A stretch of 64,000 nt of DNA from Holothuria scabra (GCA_037179385.1 CM074187.1:13703450-13767449), one strand, 5' to 3'; counted from the first letter of the stretch, positions 22,401-35,147 are shown. The notes: generated by a model not told the origin, from the letters alone. Numbers and translations are program-made.

Positions 22401-25400
22401 AATTATCGGAATTAAATTTGCGACTGCATTTTGATCAATTTTGCATCCTTTAGTTTAGTTGATAGATAAGTTCGAATTTAAAAGAGTCTGTTAGACCTCA
22501 GATACAAGTTACAAGAAATCAAAACGATTAGTTGATAGAATTGTGTCACTGAATTTGCCATATAATATAAACTGATAGTTACAAAATGTTACGATTCTCC
22601 AAAACTTTAACCCTACTAAAGCAACAGATCGGTTGTGGAAGGGTTGTGAACATTTTCTGGCGTGAATCTGACAAATGTGTTACCGAAACGAAATGTGTAA
22701 GAGCATTACAAAATGAAGTACATCCGATTCAAACTCATTGTAGTCTATCTCATTATCTAGATGTAAAGGTTAATGATTAATGGGGATGTACATTATTCTG
22801 TCAATTTGAGAAAATAAATTTCAAACAATAAGGTATTGCAAATGGCTACAGTCGTTTCCTCGCAATTAGTGATTCCCGGCCACTAACAATTATCAATTCA
22901 AATTTTTTGAAATAAGTCTTTACACTGTAAGATATGCCAATGTGATGTTCATCCTTAAGTTAAAAAAGGCACGTTCAGAAAAATTGACCTTACATAACCG
23001 TTCACTTCTTTAGAATTATTTTCATCCCGACATCTCGAGAAACGTATATTAAACACGACATTGCTTTCAATCAGCTTGTTTTAACGAGAGTCCTTTAAAG
23101 TATCTATTTCATTAAGAAGAGATCGCCGTGTCACTTTCACCTTGCAACAATGGTAATTAAATTGGCACAAATATACCTGTATGACCCGCTTCCGTTCATG
23201 CCATATCAATCAATTATAGAATTAAACTTTAAAGCTGCATGGGTTTATTTAATGGTTTTCATACTTTATGCTCCATTTCATGTGAACTGACATCTACGCA
23301 GTGTATCTATTTTGTCTATAGTTTGCTTATTTGGGCAGTCTGTTTGATTGAACTGCATGGTGTGGAAACAGTACCGCGTTGGTAGCATTTTACCTGAAAT
23401 GAAAGTTTATTGGTAAAACATATTTTTTTAGTTTATGAAGGACAAAGTTATTCTAGACAAACTCAGAAAAAGTCAGGGAGATATAACTGCCCATATCATT
23501 TGACATGCTAAATATCTTATGTAACGATTACATAACAAGGAAGAGCTGCTAAATTTTCACAGATGGCCATTACAATAGGTTTTAAGGCCTCAATTCGGGT
23601 CTTTTCTATACCATTTGTCATTTTTTATTTGTGAAATGTTATTATGGAAAAAATGTTTGTATAAATGTAAATTTTAGAGATAAAATAGCCAAAGATGTTA
23701 GCACATTGGCCATTTTACTCTCAATTTCACGAAGTCTTTTTTTATACATCATTAGTTACAAATGGGTTTGAAACGCACTTGATAAATTTGTCGGGATGTA
23801 GTTGTATTCAATGTAATGGATCTTTTGGTATGCTTGTTGTAATAGTTGCCGATTCATACGAGCATACTTTGTTTGGAAAATAGAAGTCTTCAAGTAGCTT
23901 TTTTAGATCAATTTTGTCTTTATTTGGCTATCAAGCCTATATATTGCTCTCCGTAACTTTTAATATATGGGGGAGAATTTAACCCACTTTCTTTTCCAAC
24001 AAGAGAATTTCCTTGACTGCTAGAATAATTGGCAGATATATGCAGACTGAAACAGACTCGGAGCCTGTTGCAATCTCTTGTATAACTCCATACATATTGA
24101 AAATGGGGGTAAATTTGCATTCTTCGGTAGTCCAAATTAACTGTTTCTGTGGCGCTTACAAATCACTTTTGTATCCCTCTTAATAGAAAATATATTTTTT
24201 AAAAACTCACATCACATTTAAAACTACATTAAAGCTCAAAACCTTGACAGGTAAAATGTCTACCCCGGTTCGCTCGGCATCCACAAAGCAAAATATTGTG
24301 GTAACCATTTCAATTTCATACTTGATCAAGAATATATGCTTCCGAAACAAATGGAAAATTAAAGTTGCATGATTGTAGTGGTTCTTAGACCACAAACCAA
24401 ATAAAAAAATAACGGAGTTTTCCAACTTCTTTTGTCAATCATTACTTTTGGACACCATTTCAGGTCAGCAATATTACAGACTGGAATTTTTCCTAGTTTT
24501 TTTAGACTTTTGTAATTGCTCATAGGATGTAGAAAACAAAAGACCTCAGTTCATCCTAACATTACCAAACAATACTTCCATGCGGTTAGAGAAAGACCAA
24601 AATTGCCCGTCAGCCTCGTGGTTATTTTATTTTATTAGGCCTACGAGTGAGAAGTTTCCAATGACCTTTTCTTCAAGTGGTTATACTCATGATAAAGGTC
24701 GGCGTAAATGCAGTATGGTCATCTGGCATTGCATGATATTACTATGAGAATATCTCTTTCGATAATTTCATGGAGCCAAACATTTAATGAGAATAGTTTC
24801 AATTTTTAACAGCTAAAGCATTTGTAGGCCAAGTAGAACATCCGTCTTGGTCATTTCTTGCAATGTACTTATTCTCTGTTATTTCAAAACATGTATAATA
24901 TGAATTTTGTACTCGGTTAATCACTTGTGTGCTTGTCTCGAATTCCAGATGCTAAATATGTACATCTAACAGAGACTTAACCCAGAATTTTTTCGTCGGT
25001 ACAATAATATGTTTTGCCTTTGTCCTTAACAGATTTACATGTAGAGTTTCCTTCTGTGTTAAAATCTTAAATCTAGACCTGGTTAAAGAAATGGTGCACA
25101 GTGGCTGCCTTTATGAAAGGAAGGGATAGAAATTTAAATATATTTTAATGGAGCATCTAGGGAAGAGTTTACGGGTAGGCAGTTCTCTATCAGGCCAGCA
25201 AAGAAAATGAAAAGATCTGAAACCCATGATTTAGACCGTATTCCCGGGTAAGGTATCTTTCTGTTTCAAATTTCCACTGCAGGTCATTCACGTTCTTCTG
25301 ACCAAAATCGCTAGCTCCCATACTGCTTCTCAGTTATCTGAACATTCAAAAGGGAGGGCAAAATCACTGCAAGCCTTTACCTTAATTGTTTCCCGATACA

Positions 25401-25611
25401 CGTTTAAACAGTCAGTGCTTTCCCGTAAATTGGTAAAAAACATCAACAGTTTATCGCACTTGCATTACGCCACGAACCAAATTAAAGGCCAGTTTATATA
25501 TTTGACCGGAAAGGTTTTTTTTAAGTTTCGTACTCCTACTTTTTCCATACAACTCAATTTTGAACAGCCACAAACAATGCCGTACTGACCACGATGAACG
25601 GACTTATGGCA
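19406..25611. other. No gene recognised; longest quiet stretch
   Basis: About 6.2 kb of AT-rich sequence with only simple sequence, such as the GT/G-rich patch at 22110-22139. Open frames are under 85 codons and show no known motif. This could be intron or intergenic DNA. Confidence 0.5.
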
Positions 25612-25615
25612 TTAA

Positions 25616-26174
25616 AGTGTACCTAAAGTCAAAAAATTCAAAAATGTATATTAAAGACCATGAAAAATACATTCTTACAGTCCAACCTCCATCTTTGAAG
25701 GACATTCCTGGGCTGAGATTTTAAATGTTGAAGTTTATTCACTAAAATTAAAGTGGTACATTGCGCAATAATTTGTGATGTCATTCTTGTAAGACTCAAA
25801 TCACAATCTTTGTACTTCTTTGTTTTTCGGAACGTTACTGCACCTTGTACCGATGTGTGATAGCACTCTTACTCTTATGAGGTGATGTACTCAATTACAC
25901 CCTTCTTGTGCAAGATGCTATGCAAAGCAAACAGTAGGTGTTCAAATTCATAAAAACATTTTTTATTTTAAAGCAAAACAAAGCATGTTATGTGAGTTGT
26001 ACAACAAGAAAGTCACAAATTATTGCGAAATAGACCAATTTGTTTTAAGTGAATAAACTTCAACATTTTATATCTCAGCTCAGGAACGTCATATGAAGAT
26101 GGGAGTTGAACTGTCAGAATTCATTTTTCATTTTCTTAAATATATATCTTTGATTTTTTGACTTGAGGTACACT
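25616..26174. mobile_element. 559-bp foldback MITE with TTAA target site
   Basis: Flanked by TTAA at 25612-25615 and 26175-26178. The left end AGTGTACCTAAAGTCAAAAA and the right end (other strand) AGTGTACCTCAAGTCAAAAA differ at one base in 20. The inverted similarity continues inward for about 200 bases with small indels (for example GCAATAATTTGTGA facing TCACAAATTATTGC), leaving a loop of about 150 bases. A related damaged copy lies at 1290-1786. It is non-coding; the TTAA site suggests Kolobok- or piggyBac-type mobilisation. Confidence 0.85.
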
Positions 26175-26471
26175 TTAATACAAAAGTACGTTCTTTAAGT
26201 TTATATTCAGTCACGTCATCCGGATAAATGCAGTCACTTTCGCATTCAGATGTATTACATTGAAACGTGATGAAACTAAGTTCTAAATCTTAAAGAGCCA
26301 TAATGCTATTAAATGTGTTGATTACTACGTACATATAAACATCTACACCTTACATTTAGGTATCCGAACTTCGAACTTTTAAAAGACATGTTAAATAAAT
26401 CAAGGTAGTGTTCTTGGCCTACATTCGGGGTCACGTAAAACACCACTTCTACAACATATTAAACGATTTAA

Positions 26472-26722
26472 CCCTTTACCGTTGTTTGGGTCCTTTTGGA
26501 CCCATGCGGAGAGCTCGGCTGTCACACATCTTTACTGTTTCACGCGGAGCTCGAAACTGCTCGAAACTGCCCGAAAATTCGGCCACAAGAGCGAGAGAGA
26601 CAATAGTTTAAGGTCACGGGGTCAATGGCCTACGGAAGCCGATGCGGGGCGGGCTACGTCCGCTTTTCCGCCCAATCCCGAGGCGCGCAAATGTGCCCCG
26701 ATCGGAGAACAACGGTAAAGGG
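26472..26722. mobile_element. 251-bp piggyBac-type MITE
   Basis: Perfect 15-base inverted ends CCCTTTACCGTTGTT (26472-26486) and AACAACGGTAAAGGG (26708-26722), flanked by TTAA on both sides (26468-26471, 26723-26726). TTAA with CCC...GGG ends is the piggyBac signature. Just inside the left end GGGTCC and GGACCC form a subterminal inverted pair (26488-26502). The body is markedly GC-rich against its AT-rich surroundings, which suggests recent arrival or derivation from a GC-rich autonomous element. Short open frames here are chance. Confidence 0.9.
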
Positions 26723-26726
26723 TTAA

Positions 26727-28200
26727 AGCTAAAATACCTGCACCACTCGGCTAAAGGTTTACGTGCACACACGCAGAGACAGTGGCATCAGCTTTGCAGT
26801 AAACACACTCCACAGGATTAGTTTAACTGTCATGCGAGTTGAATATTTTCTCAATAACCACGAAGTAAAGACAATCAGTTACAATATTGATGTTAAAATG
26901 CATGTGCATGGGCGATATACTTCTTATCGACAGCAGACATTTTTAGTTTACATATTCCACGTTGACCTCAATTTCCCCTCTTCCTTTTGAATAAAAAAGA
27001 CTTGAAACAATTTCAAGAATTGAAGGGATTCAGTCTTTCAGACTGAGTAAAGTGATAGTAAAGAATGATAAATAGTTATGCACTGGATGAGCACCGTCGT
27101 GACATGGTCTTCATATTTCTTACAAAATATGTTATAAAAAGTTTGAATTACAGCTTCGTAATTTACATGAAAAGACGAAATTCGATTGGTAGAGCGTCAA
27201 TAAAAACGATAGCTGAGTGATAAATTATTTAGCCTTATAATATCACCTAGCTTTCGTAGGTTCAGTGATTGAAATAAATCATTAATGTGACCATTAAAAG
27301 AAAGCAGAAGATGGCCCTCTGTCAATATTCCTAGGATTCATTGTTGCCGAGGTTCAATGTTCCCGAATCTTGCGAACATTCGCCCTACTGGGAACATCGA
27401 ACACCGGGAAAACGAACCTTGTACAATGGCATCGTGTTATGTTCGAGGTAATACGAAAACGGGCACAGCGAACCTTGCAAACAGTGAACTAATTGGAAAG
27501 TTCTCATGACTTATAACAGAAACTATTTAATAGAAGACTTGCAATTACGTCCCGGATCCGCCCTGCTGGAGGACAATCGTGCCAAATACACGTGGCTTTG
27601 TGCTGAACGCACTGCACAGTCTGCATTGTGGTATTCGCGGTGGGTACACATTCATTGAGAAATCGCGTCGAGTGTGGTTTACTACGCAGTTGAAATCACT
27701 CCAATATGGCCGCCGGGGAGTACTATGACGTCTTATGAAAAGTCTTTAAAATGATTACATCGTTCATGTAAATTGTAAAAAGAATACTGCGGAACTGCAC
27801 ATTTAACAGTTAAGTGATCAGATTTACATTCCTTCAATAATACAGAATACTTTTACGCAGGTAGCAAGGGGAGAGAGGAGTCCCTTATAACGTAATGCAA
27901 TAGTTTGTCAAGTTATAAAAAGATTCGTGGTCTATTGTATCAAACGCCGTTGATGAATGAAGAAAACACTGTACAGGAGTTCAGTCGTGCAAGTCAATTG
28001 TTTTAGTAATCAGATCAATAACTTTAGTTAAGGCTTAGCCTAGCTAGGGTGAATACTTTAAATGAAAATCACACCGTTCTTTAAATGAAATTTTGTTTTG
28101 TGGTTAACTCTGTACTAGATTAAATATCAATCCTTCTAAAATTCTAAAAATTCTAAAAATGTGCTGTGTAAGGGTCATCAATGGAATCGAAGTAATATCA
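26727..28200. other. No gene; possible CGAACCTT-rich degenerate repeat at 27350-27490
   Basis: No gene recognised. Between about 27350 and 27490 short words such as GAACATCGAAC, CGAACCTTG and CGAAAACGGG recur on a 20-60 base spacing. They recall the CGAACCTTCGGAATAA units at 33840-33950 but are too worn to align by eye. Confidence 0.35.
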
Positions 28201-28208
28201 AACAAAGC

Positions 28209-28371
28209 CAGTGGTGTAGCCATGGGGGTGGGTTCGGGGGTTAGAACCCCCATGACCCAACCTCGCAATGCAAAATAAACCTAAAATAGCTTCTTTCTCA
28301 ATCATTGGACTTTTTCCTCATGCCGTGCCCCCAGTGCAACCCTCATGACACCAACCCTGGCTACCCGACTG
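28209..28371. mobile_element. 163-bp hAT-type MITE
   Basis: The left end CAGTGGTGTAGCCATGGGGG and the right end (other strand) CAGTCGGGTAGCCAGGG form an imperfect inverted repeat. Flanks AACAAAGC (28201-28208) and AATAGAGC (28372-28379) agree at six of eight bases, compatible with an old 8-bp duplication. A fragment of the same family lies inverted at 50515-50577. Confidence 0.65.
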
Positions 28372-28379
28372 AATAGAGC

Positions 28380-31369
28380 ACAGGATGACCTGTGGAAAAA
28401 TATTGAACTGACCCCACCATTACTGATTGATTTAAGTTTCAATCGGACTCGGGGTTTTCTCTTAAACAGTAGAAAAAGGTTTAGTGTGCAAATCCAGTGA
28501 CGTCTAGAAGAACTTCACTTATTTGAAATATCTAAATTAGCTCTAACCCAATTTAGGAAATTGGTAACACCTCTTGATGCCTCTTTAGCTCAACGAAGAC
28601 AATGTCATCGCTTACCACTTGAAAGACGCTTTTCGTCCATCTTTCATTTCTCCAGATACATGGCATCTATTTTGCTTCGTTTGGTAGGCTAACTATACCA
28701 GACAAGGGGGTTCGACAAGATCTGAATCTAAAACTTCCTTTGATAGTCAACATGAGAAGTAAAATTCAAAGCTGTTTATTTATCCGGGTTGGACTTAAAA
28801 CTTACGACATATTTTAAGGTAGCAATTTTCCCAACTAATCTCTAATTCGGAAACTTTTAAAGCTTCACCTCCTGTTCTGATTTTACCGTATATGTGTTTA
28901 ACATTAAGTGCGGTATCATTATTCGCTTAATTAATCAACAAGGTCTATTCACAAGTTTAACTACATGACTGTGTATGAATTGATTGCTTCCAGTAGCATA
29001 CATTAACTTCGTAAATATTGGGTTTTTTCCACCACCCACAAATGTACTGTTTAATATCAGGTTCCATTACTGCATTAACACCACGCTGCATTTGAACTTC
29101 TTTTGTTGTTCTAAACTTACCTTTACCAACGATCACACGAAAGGTATTTTGTTCTTATCAGTCTGCTAGATTAGGATTAATAATTTTATCAGTTTAATTT
29201 GCTGTCTTTCGACTGGTCTATCTATACATCACCATAGTGAATCAACCACTAGATTGTAGGTAGTGGAATACAATCCCGTTTTCTTCTGTTTAGGCACGTT
29301 TAGAACGGCTCCCTGTTCAGATCCATTAACACCCAAAAAAGAACAAGGTTTCAGTTTTTTCATCACTCATGTAATAGGTCATCGGCGAAAGCATTAACTT
29401 ACTTTATCAGTCCTGCTTTTGCACAATACCGAAATCATCTGAACAATGCCTTTTCACATTACAACACTATACGAGTGGATTACATACGTTACGTAACCAC
29501 AGCTGTTGGTTAGTGCGCTTTTATGATTTTTTTTCACTTTGCTGATTTAAGATTTACTGGGCTAACAGTATAAATCAAAACGTAGACGGAATTTAACTTA
29601 AGCTTCAAATTTAGAATGTTTTCAGTCTACACGATCTCCGTTGGAGGTTCTGAATCTATTAGCGATCTAACTGTGCTATTTTCGACTTAGCAAGATTCAA
29701 TTTTATAGCCTCGAGGCGGTAATAGTGGTAGGTAGCATTCACCCTCTTAGTTCTGATGCAAACCTGCCCAAGAATCTCAGTGCTACATTCCCGTATGAGG
29801 CCTAAGAGCAGTATTTTCAGGTTAGCAACATGATTTATTGGAGAATGGACGGCAGATTGAATGATGTTAAATTATGCAACAAAAGGACTGACCAGCAAAA
29901 GCTTTTATTGTAGTATAATGCATTATCTAATGATCTTATTTGCCAAACTACGTAATTTGAAATAAACAGATTTGAAAGGTAGTAGGCATGATCGCGTTCA
30001 ATGTGGCATACCTAGAAAGAACCGTCGTAACTTCAGTCCTTCGCAAAAGGTCTTTCACCAGTGAACGATTAATTGCCCCTTTTTTTGGTCTAAGTAGAGA
30101 ATCAAGGTTTTCATAGGCGATTCGTTTGTCTGAATTTTAAACAAATTTCCAAACATATTCATGCTTGGATTACAGATTTCGACCACTTAAGACTATTCCA
30201 TTATGTTTAATAACGTACGCTCTTAAATCTTATGAGTTTTCCATCAAAGCGATTGTCTATGGCCGGATGAACTAGTCAACATTCAAGTGTAGATGGACCA
30301 ATAGAAATATTCCAATAGAAGTGACTCAGATGTATGACATTTTAATCGCCGTAAAAAGTAATTATTCTTTATAACGTGACGACACAGGAAGATAGTATAC
30401 TAGGAGATTGTAGTTTATGTAGTTTTAATGGTAAACATAGATTGATGAAGTAAATAATTTGGAAATATAAATACCGAGAAACCGCATTTAGCCTTGCTTG
30501 GGACAGTCATTAAGTCACAGAAAATCGTTTGAATATTTATCTGAGCGGTACTTTGCTCTACCACATCAATGTAAACAATTGCAGGGGATACGTCATAAAA
30601 TACTGCATGGCCAGCAGTACAGGGAGACGCTCAAAGGAAACGAATGTACAGTAGGCTCTGAAAATTAGAAAAGACAATAGCACGCGTAGACATGCTAACT
30701 TACCGGAAGTAATTTTGATTGGACAAACCTTATCAGAAACGTACAACAATGCATCAATGGAAAGTATTCTCCTCATGGTGTGACTAGATCATACAATTTA
30801 TACATTAGCCTGAGATTAGTGGAAGGTTACAAGTGGGGTAAATTTGGTAATTTCATTTTAAAATGGCATTAATTTATTTTGAATCATTAACAGCAACCAT
30901 TCACAAATACATTTTACCCCGATTAGTTCTTATAAGTTTCGTCATATTCCAGTGATATTATTTCGAGATGACAAGGTATTAGGCGAAAAATTCATTTTAA
31001 AAACATGGCAACTGCAAAATGTATATTTTATTGGAGTTTCTAATGCATATTGAAATAACAGAATTGTCTATAAGATCTGTTAGTGTTAAAACCTTTAAAA
31101 GCTATTCTTTTTAGTCATCATAAAAACAAAAAACGGAACTAGAAGTGAAACTGTAAAATACAAGAAAGTAAAACGGTTTTTTTTAAACCACTTTGCAGTT
31201 ATGTTGTTTGTTGATGGCAAAAGGAAGAAATTATAATACCTCAACCTGCCAGTAAGTGTTTGAACTGGTTGCCACACTTTTTTGCCACAAAGTATAGCGT
31301 AAGGTAGCGGGAAATTACATGTAAGATACCTGTAGGCCTATTCCCCGGAAACAGACGCGTAACGAAAAA
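28380..31369. other. No gene recognised
   Basis: About 3 kb of AT-rich sequence with no repeat, RNA or coding feature that I can support. Confidence 0.5.
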
Positions 31370-31487
31370 TGACGTCATAAATTTCTTGGTCATTTCGTCT
31401 TATAGTTCATATTTGTACCTGTGAATTGACGTCACATTTTAGTGATATGTACAGTAATATTTAATTCTTTCATTCATGGTGACGTCC
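31370..31487. promoter_or_regulatory. Two full CRE palindromes and a half-matching third
   Basis: TGACGTCA, the consensus CREB/ATF site, occurs at 31370-31377 and 31428-31435, with TGACGTCC at 31480. No gene or core promoter is visible next to them. Related GTGACGTCAC palindromes also lie inside the repeat copies at 34981 and 52855, so these may be remnants of a repeat and not enhancer sites. Confidence 0.3.
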
Positions 31488-33284
31488 TCTAAGCTCAATC
31501 TCCATTACGTTGCCCAATGTTGTAATTTGACACTGAATATAAAAATCCCATTGACATGCTGATTTAAGACGGGAATAAAAAGGAAGTGCAGTAAATTGTT
31601 TTACGTTTGCTCTTCAGTTTTGGCTGATGAAATGCGAGCCAGTTTTACCAACAATAACCTTCGTATTGATACTGTTTCCCCATACTCGTTAATTCGAAGA
31701 AATTGTCGATAAGTTGACTGATTCACTAACAGGTCGTGATGGATTTCATTGTGTTTCCCCACATTTTATAAGGGGTAAACTCATTGCTGCCATTATACGA
31801 AGGCCAAGTGATCAATCTCTCGAGAGTTACTGCTTAATCAATCACACAAACATTGCGGACTTCAAGTGGTTTTAATATTGTTACAATCTCAAATTGTTGA
31901 TATGATTGAGGGTTACCAGTATTACCTGACCACAGATTAAATTAGAAAGCCATGGCCACAAGTAAATTGTTGAGAGCGGAAACGACGTTTAGTATCATTC
32001 CAGTTACTGAGATAAAAAGAGAAAGCGGGTGAACTAAGGGGTGATGTCGTTATTTGCCAGGCAGACAATTGCTAGGTAAGGACAGCTAATTAAATCTTTC
32101 AAATGTAGTTTCAAACTGTCGATACAATTCTTAAACAATACATTTCATATTAAGAAAGACCCTGTATCTGCTGATCTATGACATTTATCAGCATACTCCG
32201 TCGAGGAACTCAATTCAGATAGCCATTTTCGGAATTTACCAAGACTGTAAATACACGTGACCTTACTTAAAATTATACCTGGAATCAAATTTGAAACATG
32301 TACGGCCAATTCAAATTATGAAAGCCCATACTCAGCTAGGTCAAGAATGTAACCGATATATTTGATGAACAGTCATTCCATCGTGCATAATATACACACG
32401 CATATAAATTATATATACCTATATATAAGGTAGTACTGGTGTGACATTGCGACTTTTTAACTTAGAAACTGAAGGATGATGATACGTATGTAAATATATT
32501 TCTTGTTGGTCAATTCAATTTAACTGTACATCGGGCATTGATAAATATTACTACATAGCCCTCTGAATCGTTTGATCGTCTTTTTGTTCCCTTGTGAAAG
32601 TAGCCCGCAGGGTGGACGAATTCTTTTCGTTCAACCCATCGCTGCGAAAACCAACTGGACTGCAGCCTCAGGGGCGCTACGCATGCAATCATGAAAGCAG
32701 CTTTTTCTGCAGGGATTACACAGCTCTATCAAGAGTATTTGTTTGGTTTTGCCGTTTTACTCTTACTCCTTGTTCTTACTTCGCTAGTCCAAACTTTGGT
32801 TGGCATTCTTTAGATAAACCATCGCTTATGACGAAATTCGGGTTGCTGAGTCATTTAAGGAAGCATGGTCACCTCGTCAGGCATAACCTCTGACTATACT
32901 TTTCGAGTGTGTTTAGAGGGTTTTACCATTTCAGATAAAGTTTCCGATTTCCAAATGTCGGTCCTTTGCATGCGCAATAGTCACAATATACACAATCGAA
33001 GTTGCACACCATATAGACCGTTTGAGAACGAAAACTCTAGTGAACTATGTAAGCTAGAGAAAGACTCAAAGTCAACTTGGGGCACCAACGGGTGGTTTCC
33101 TGCAACATACTAAATCCTTGATTGTAATGTTCAACAGGATAACTAAAGGCTTACATGAATTTTGAGCTAAGTGTATTCGTAAGACAAATTTGTACAGTAA
33201 TCAAGCTTTTGTATTCACTGACAGTTTCTTTCAATGTGAAAATTTTAAAATAACTACGTGAAATCTAGCTGTGTAATGTTGGTC
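31488..33284. other. No gene recognised
   Basis: No supported feature. An AT dinucleotide-rich patch lies at 32389-32428. The opposite-strand frames over 32510-32893 do not resemble known proteins. Confidence 0.45.
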
Positions 33285-33287
33285 TGA

Positions 33288-33955
33288 TCATTATTCCGAA
33301 GGCTCGTTATTCCGAAGGCTCGTTATTCCGAATAAAACATAAGGGTCGTTATTCCGAAGGTTCGGTATTCCGAATAAAGATTAAGGGTCGTTATTCCGAA
33401 GGGTCGTTATTCCGAATACAGCATAGGTTTCTGCTATTCCGAACAGAGGATGTCGTCAACTTTTCTTCTTCCTTCGCACCATTTACGACTACCATTATTG
33501 ACGTAAATTAATGTATATGAATATATTATATGTGTGCATACATTTATGATCATGGTGTGAAATACCAATCGATGAAATGAAATTAAATATTGTAGTCGCT
33601 AGAAGGATGCAGGTCGTATGGCCAAATAATGACAGCGACCCAATATACTCAAATAACAAGAGTCACTGGTAAGAAAATCTCCCTATGCGCACATAAGCTC
33701 ATTTGTGGAAAGGAAGGTACGTCAGACTAAGCGTACCGCAGTTTGGGCAGTACCGTATCTAACGCAAAAGCTGTGTCCTTGTATATCTGGAGGGATAAGA
33801 ATCCACATCTTCATTCGAAATAACGACCCGTCGGAATAACGGCCCTTATTTTTTCGGAATAACGAACCTTTTGGAATAGCGAACCTTCGGAATAAAGACC
33901 CTTATCCTCTTTTTGGAATAACGAACCTTAGGAAAAACGAACCTTCGGAATCACA
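33288..33955. repeat. Inverted pair of TATTCCGAA arrays (foldback-type element)
   Basis: At 33288-33452 the unit CGTTATTCCGAAGG, or CGTTATTCCGAATAAA, occurs eight times. At 33810-33955 the reverse complement (TTCGGAATAACG, CCTTCGGAATAA) occurs about eight times. The two arrays face each other across about 360 bases of non-repetitive DNA. A transposon whose inverted ends consist of minisatellite would look like this. No target duplication or coding region was found. Confidence 0.75.
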
Positions 33956-34329
33956 AACGACAATCGCGTAATGCATAGTCCTGATAAAAAATTCATGATA
34001 GTTTTCCATTCCTCGGGCATTTCGGGAATTTCTCTTTGTATGTACCAAAATATACTTGATCACAACAAGCCCGTCTTTTGAAAGTCCTTGATCCCTCGCC
34101 GTTGACGGAGTGCTAATTTCGACACCTGGATATGCTTGTGTACCTGAAAAGCACCGCCTCATGATACTACCATTTTGCGATATCTTTTAGAGAATGTTTA
34201 CTTCTCTGTATTCCGAAAGGACTGAAGATACTTAGCAAACTTTTACCGTGTTTTGCCAGCATGTGCACGTCTGGTGACGTCACCGGTTAGGCAGCTGTAG
34301 TATGCTTGCAAATGTGGTTCCCGGTAACT
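33956..34329. other. No gene supported; one unrecognised open frame
   Basis: A minus-strand frame of 86 codons (33902-34162) begins shortly upstream of a TTTTCAG/GTACAC junction and overlaps the right TATTCCGAA array at its 3' end. It has no motif I can name, and its overlap with a repeat argues against a conserved gene. Confidence 0.35.
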
Positions 34330-34510
34330 GGTTATCACTGCTGACAGACTGATAATAAAAATAATACTTTTTTGTGCCTTCTATACGGTGTCGGTCCTCT
34401 CTACATCAGATTTCCTGGCTACGGGTGTGTCACTTTTTGTGCGCAGTGTGTGTTTGTTAGTAAGAAAGTTTTTTACCGCCCAGTTTCCAACCAATTGGTT
34501 CAAGTACGCA
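34330..34510. repeat. Composite repeat, blocks A and B (copy 1)
   Basis: Block A (about 34336-34450) has GCTGACAGACT, then CTACATCAGATTTCC and GGCTACGGGT, matching 51490-51600 in the same order. Block B (34470-34505) carries ACCGCCCAGTTTCCAACC with GGTTCAAGT, found reverse-complemented at 52395-52429 downstream of the tRNA-like SINE head. The palindromic MITE below follows directly, as it does in the second locus. Confidence 0.55.
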
Positions 34511-34556
34511 GGGTGTGGGTCTCACCTCCATGAATGCCAGGCTAAAGCGAAGATCA

Positions 34557-35147
34557 CGCTACAGCGATATCGAATCGGATAATGGTCCAATTTTTTGTGA
34601 GGTCTAATAAAAAAATCTCCTCCATCCATTGTCGGGAAAAACCAAAAATTTGCCATCATGTGAAAATATATGATTAGCATGAGAGGACCACGAAAGTGAA
34701 AAGTAAACTAAAACTTCGTGACGTGACATTCATTACAGATTTAGCTCCCTTGAAACGTGGACAAACTGATGCTGTCCTTGAATTCTTTGCTTGTTAAACT
34801 ACTGACAAAAAGTCACATTGTTGCGGATTACATGGTCCAGTTATCCCCTGTTGTTGTCTACGGGTATATATCGGCCAAGTGATGACATGGCCAAATCATG
34901 ACGTCCATTTCTCAAGGAGCAGAATTCTCTAATGTGACAAATAACTTTTATCGGACCATCCGATAAAAGCTATCTGTGGATGTGACGTCACGGAATGGTT
35001 AGTTTAACTTGGATTTTAGTTCCTTCGATACAAATCATAGATTTACATTGGTTGGCAATTTTTCCTTCTCTTCGGACAAAGATGGAGGGGACTTTTAGTA
35101 AAACTCATAAAAACTGGAGCGAAATTCGATCCAATATCGCTGTAGTG
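34557..35147. mobile_element. ~590-bp foldback MITE (copy 1 of family)
   Basis: The ends CTACAGCGATATCGAATCGG (34559) and, inverted, CTACAGCGATATTGGATCG (35145) mark the inverted termini; a TA on each outer edge could be the target duplication. The inverted similarity continues inward through a GTGAG..T.TAATAAAA segment and CTCCATC. The interior holds GTGACGTCAC (34981) and TTTATCGGACCATCCGATAAA, a separate palindrome at 34949-34969. It aligns with 52635-53035. Non-coding; superfamily not determined. Confidence 0.7.

Noticed and set aside
26408..26718. Two overlapping GC-rich open frames as a small gene
   Set aside because: They coincide with the piggyBac-type MITE and its flank; high GC alone reduces stop codons.
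33288..33955. CRISPR-like repeat array
   Set aside because: Units are short, unequal in spacing, lack unique constant-length spacers, and face each other in two inverted blocks in a eukaryotic context.
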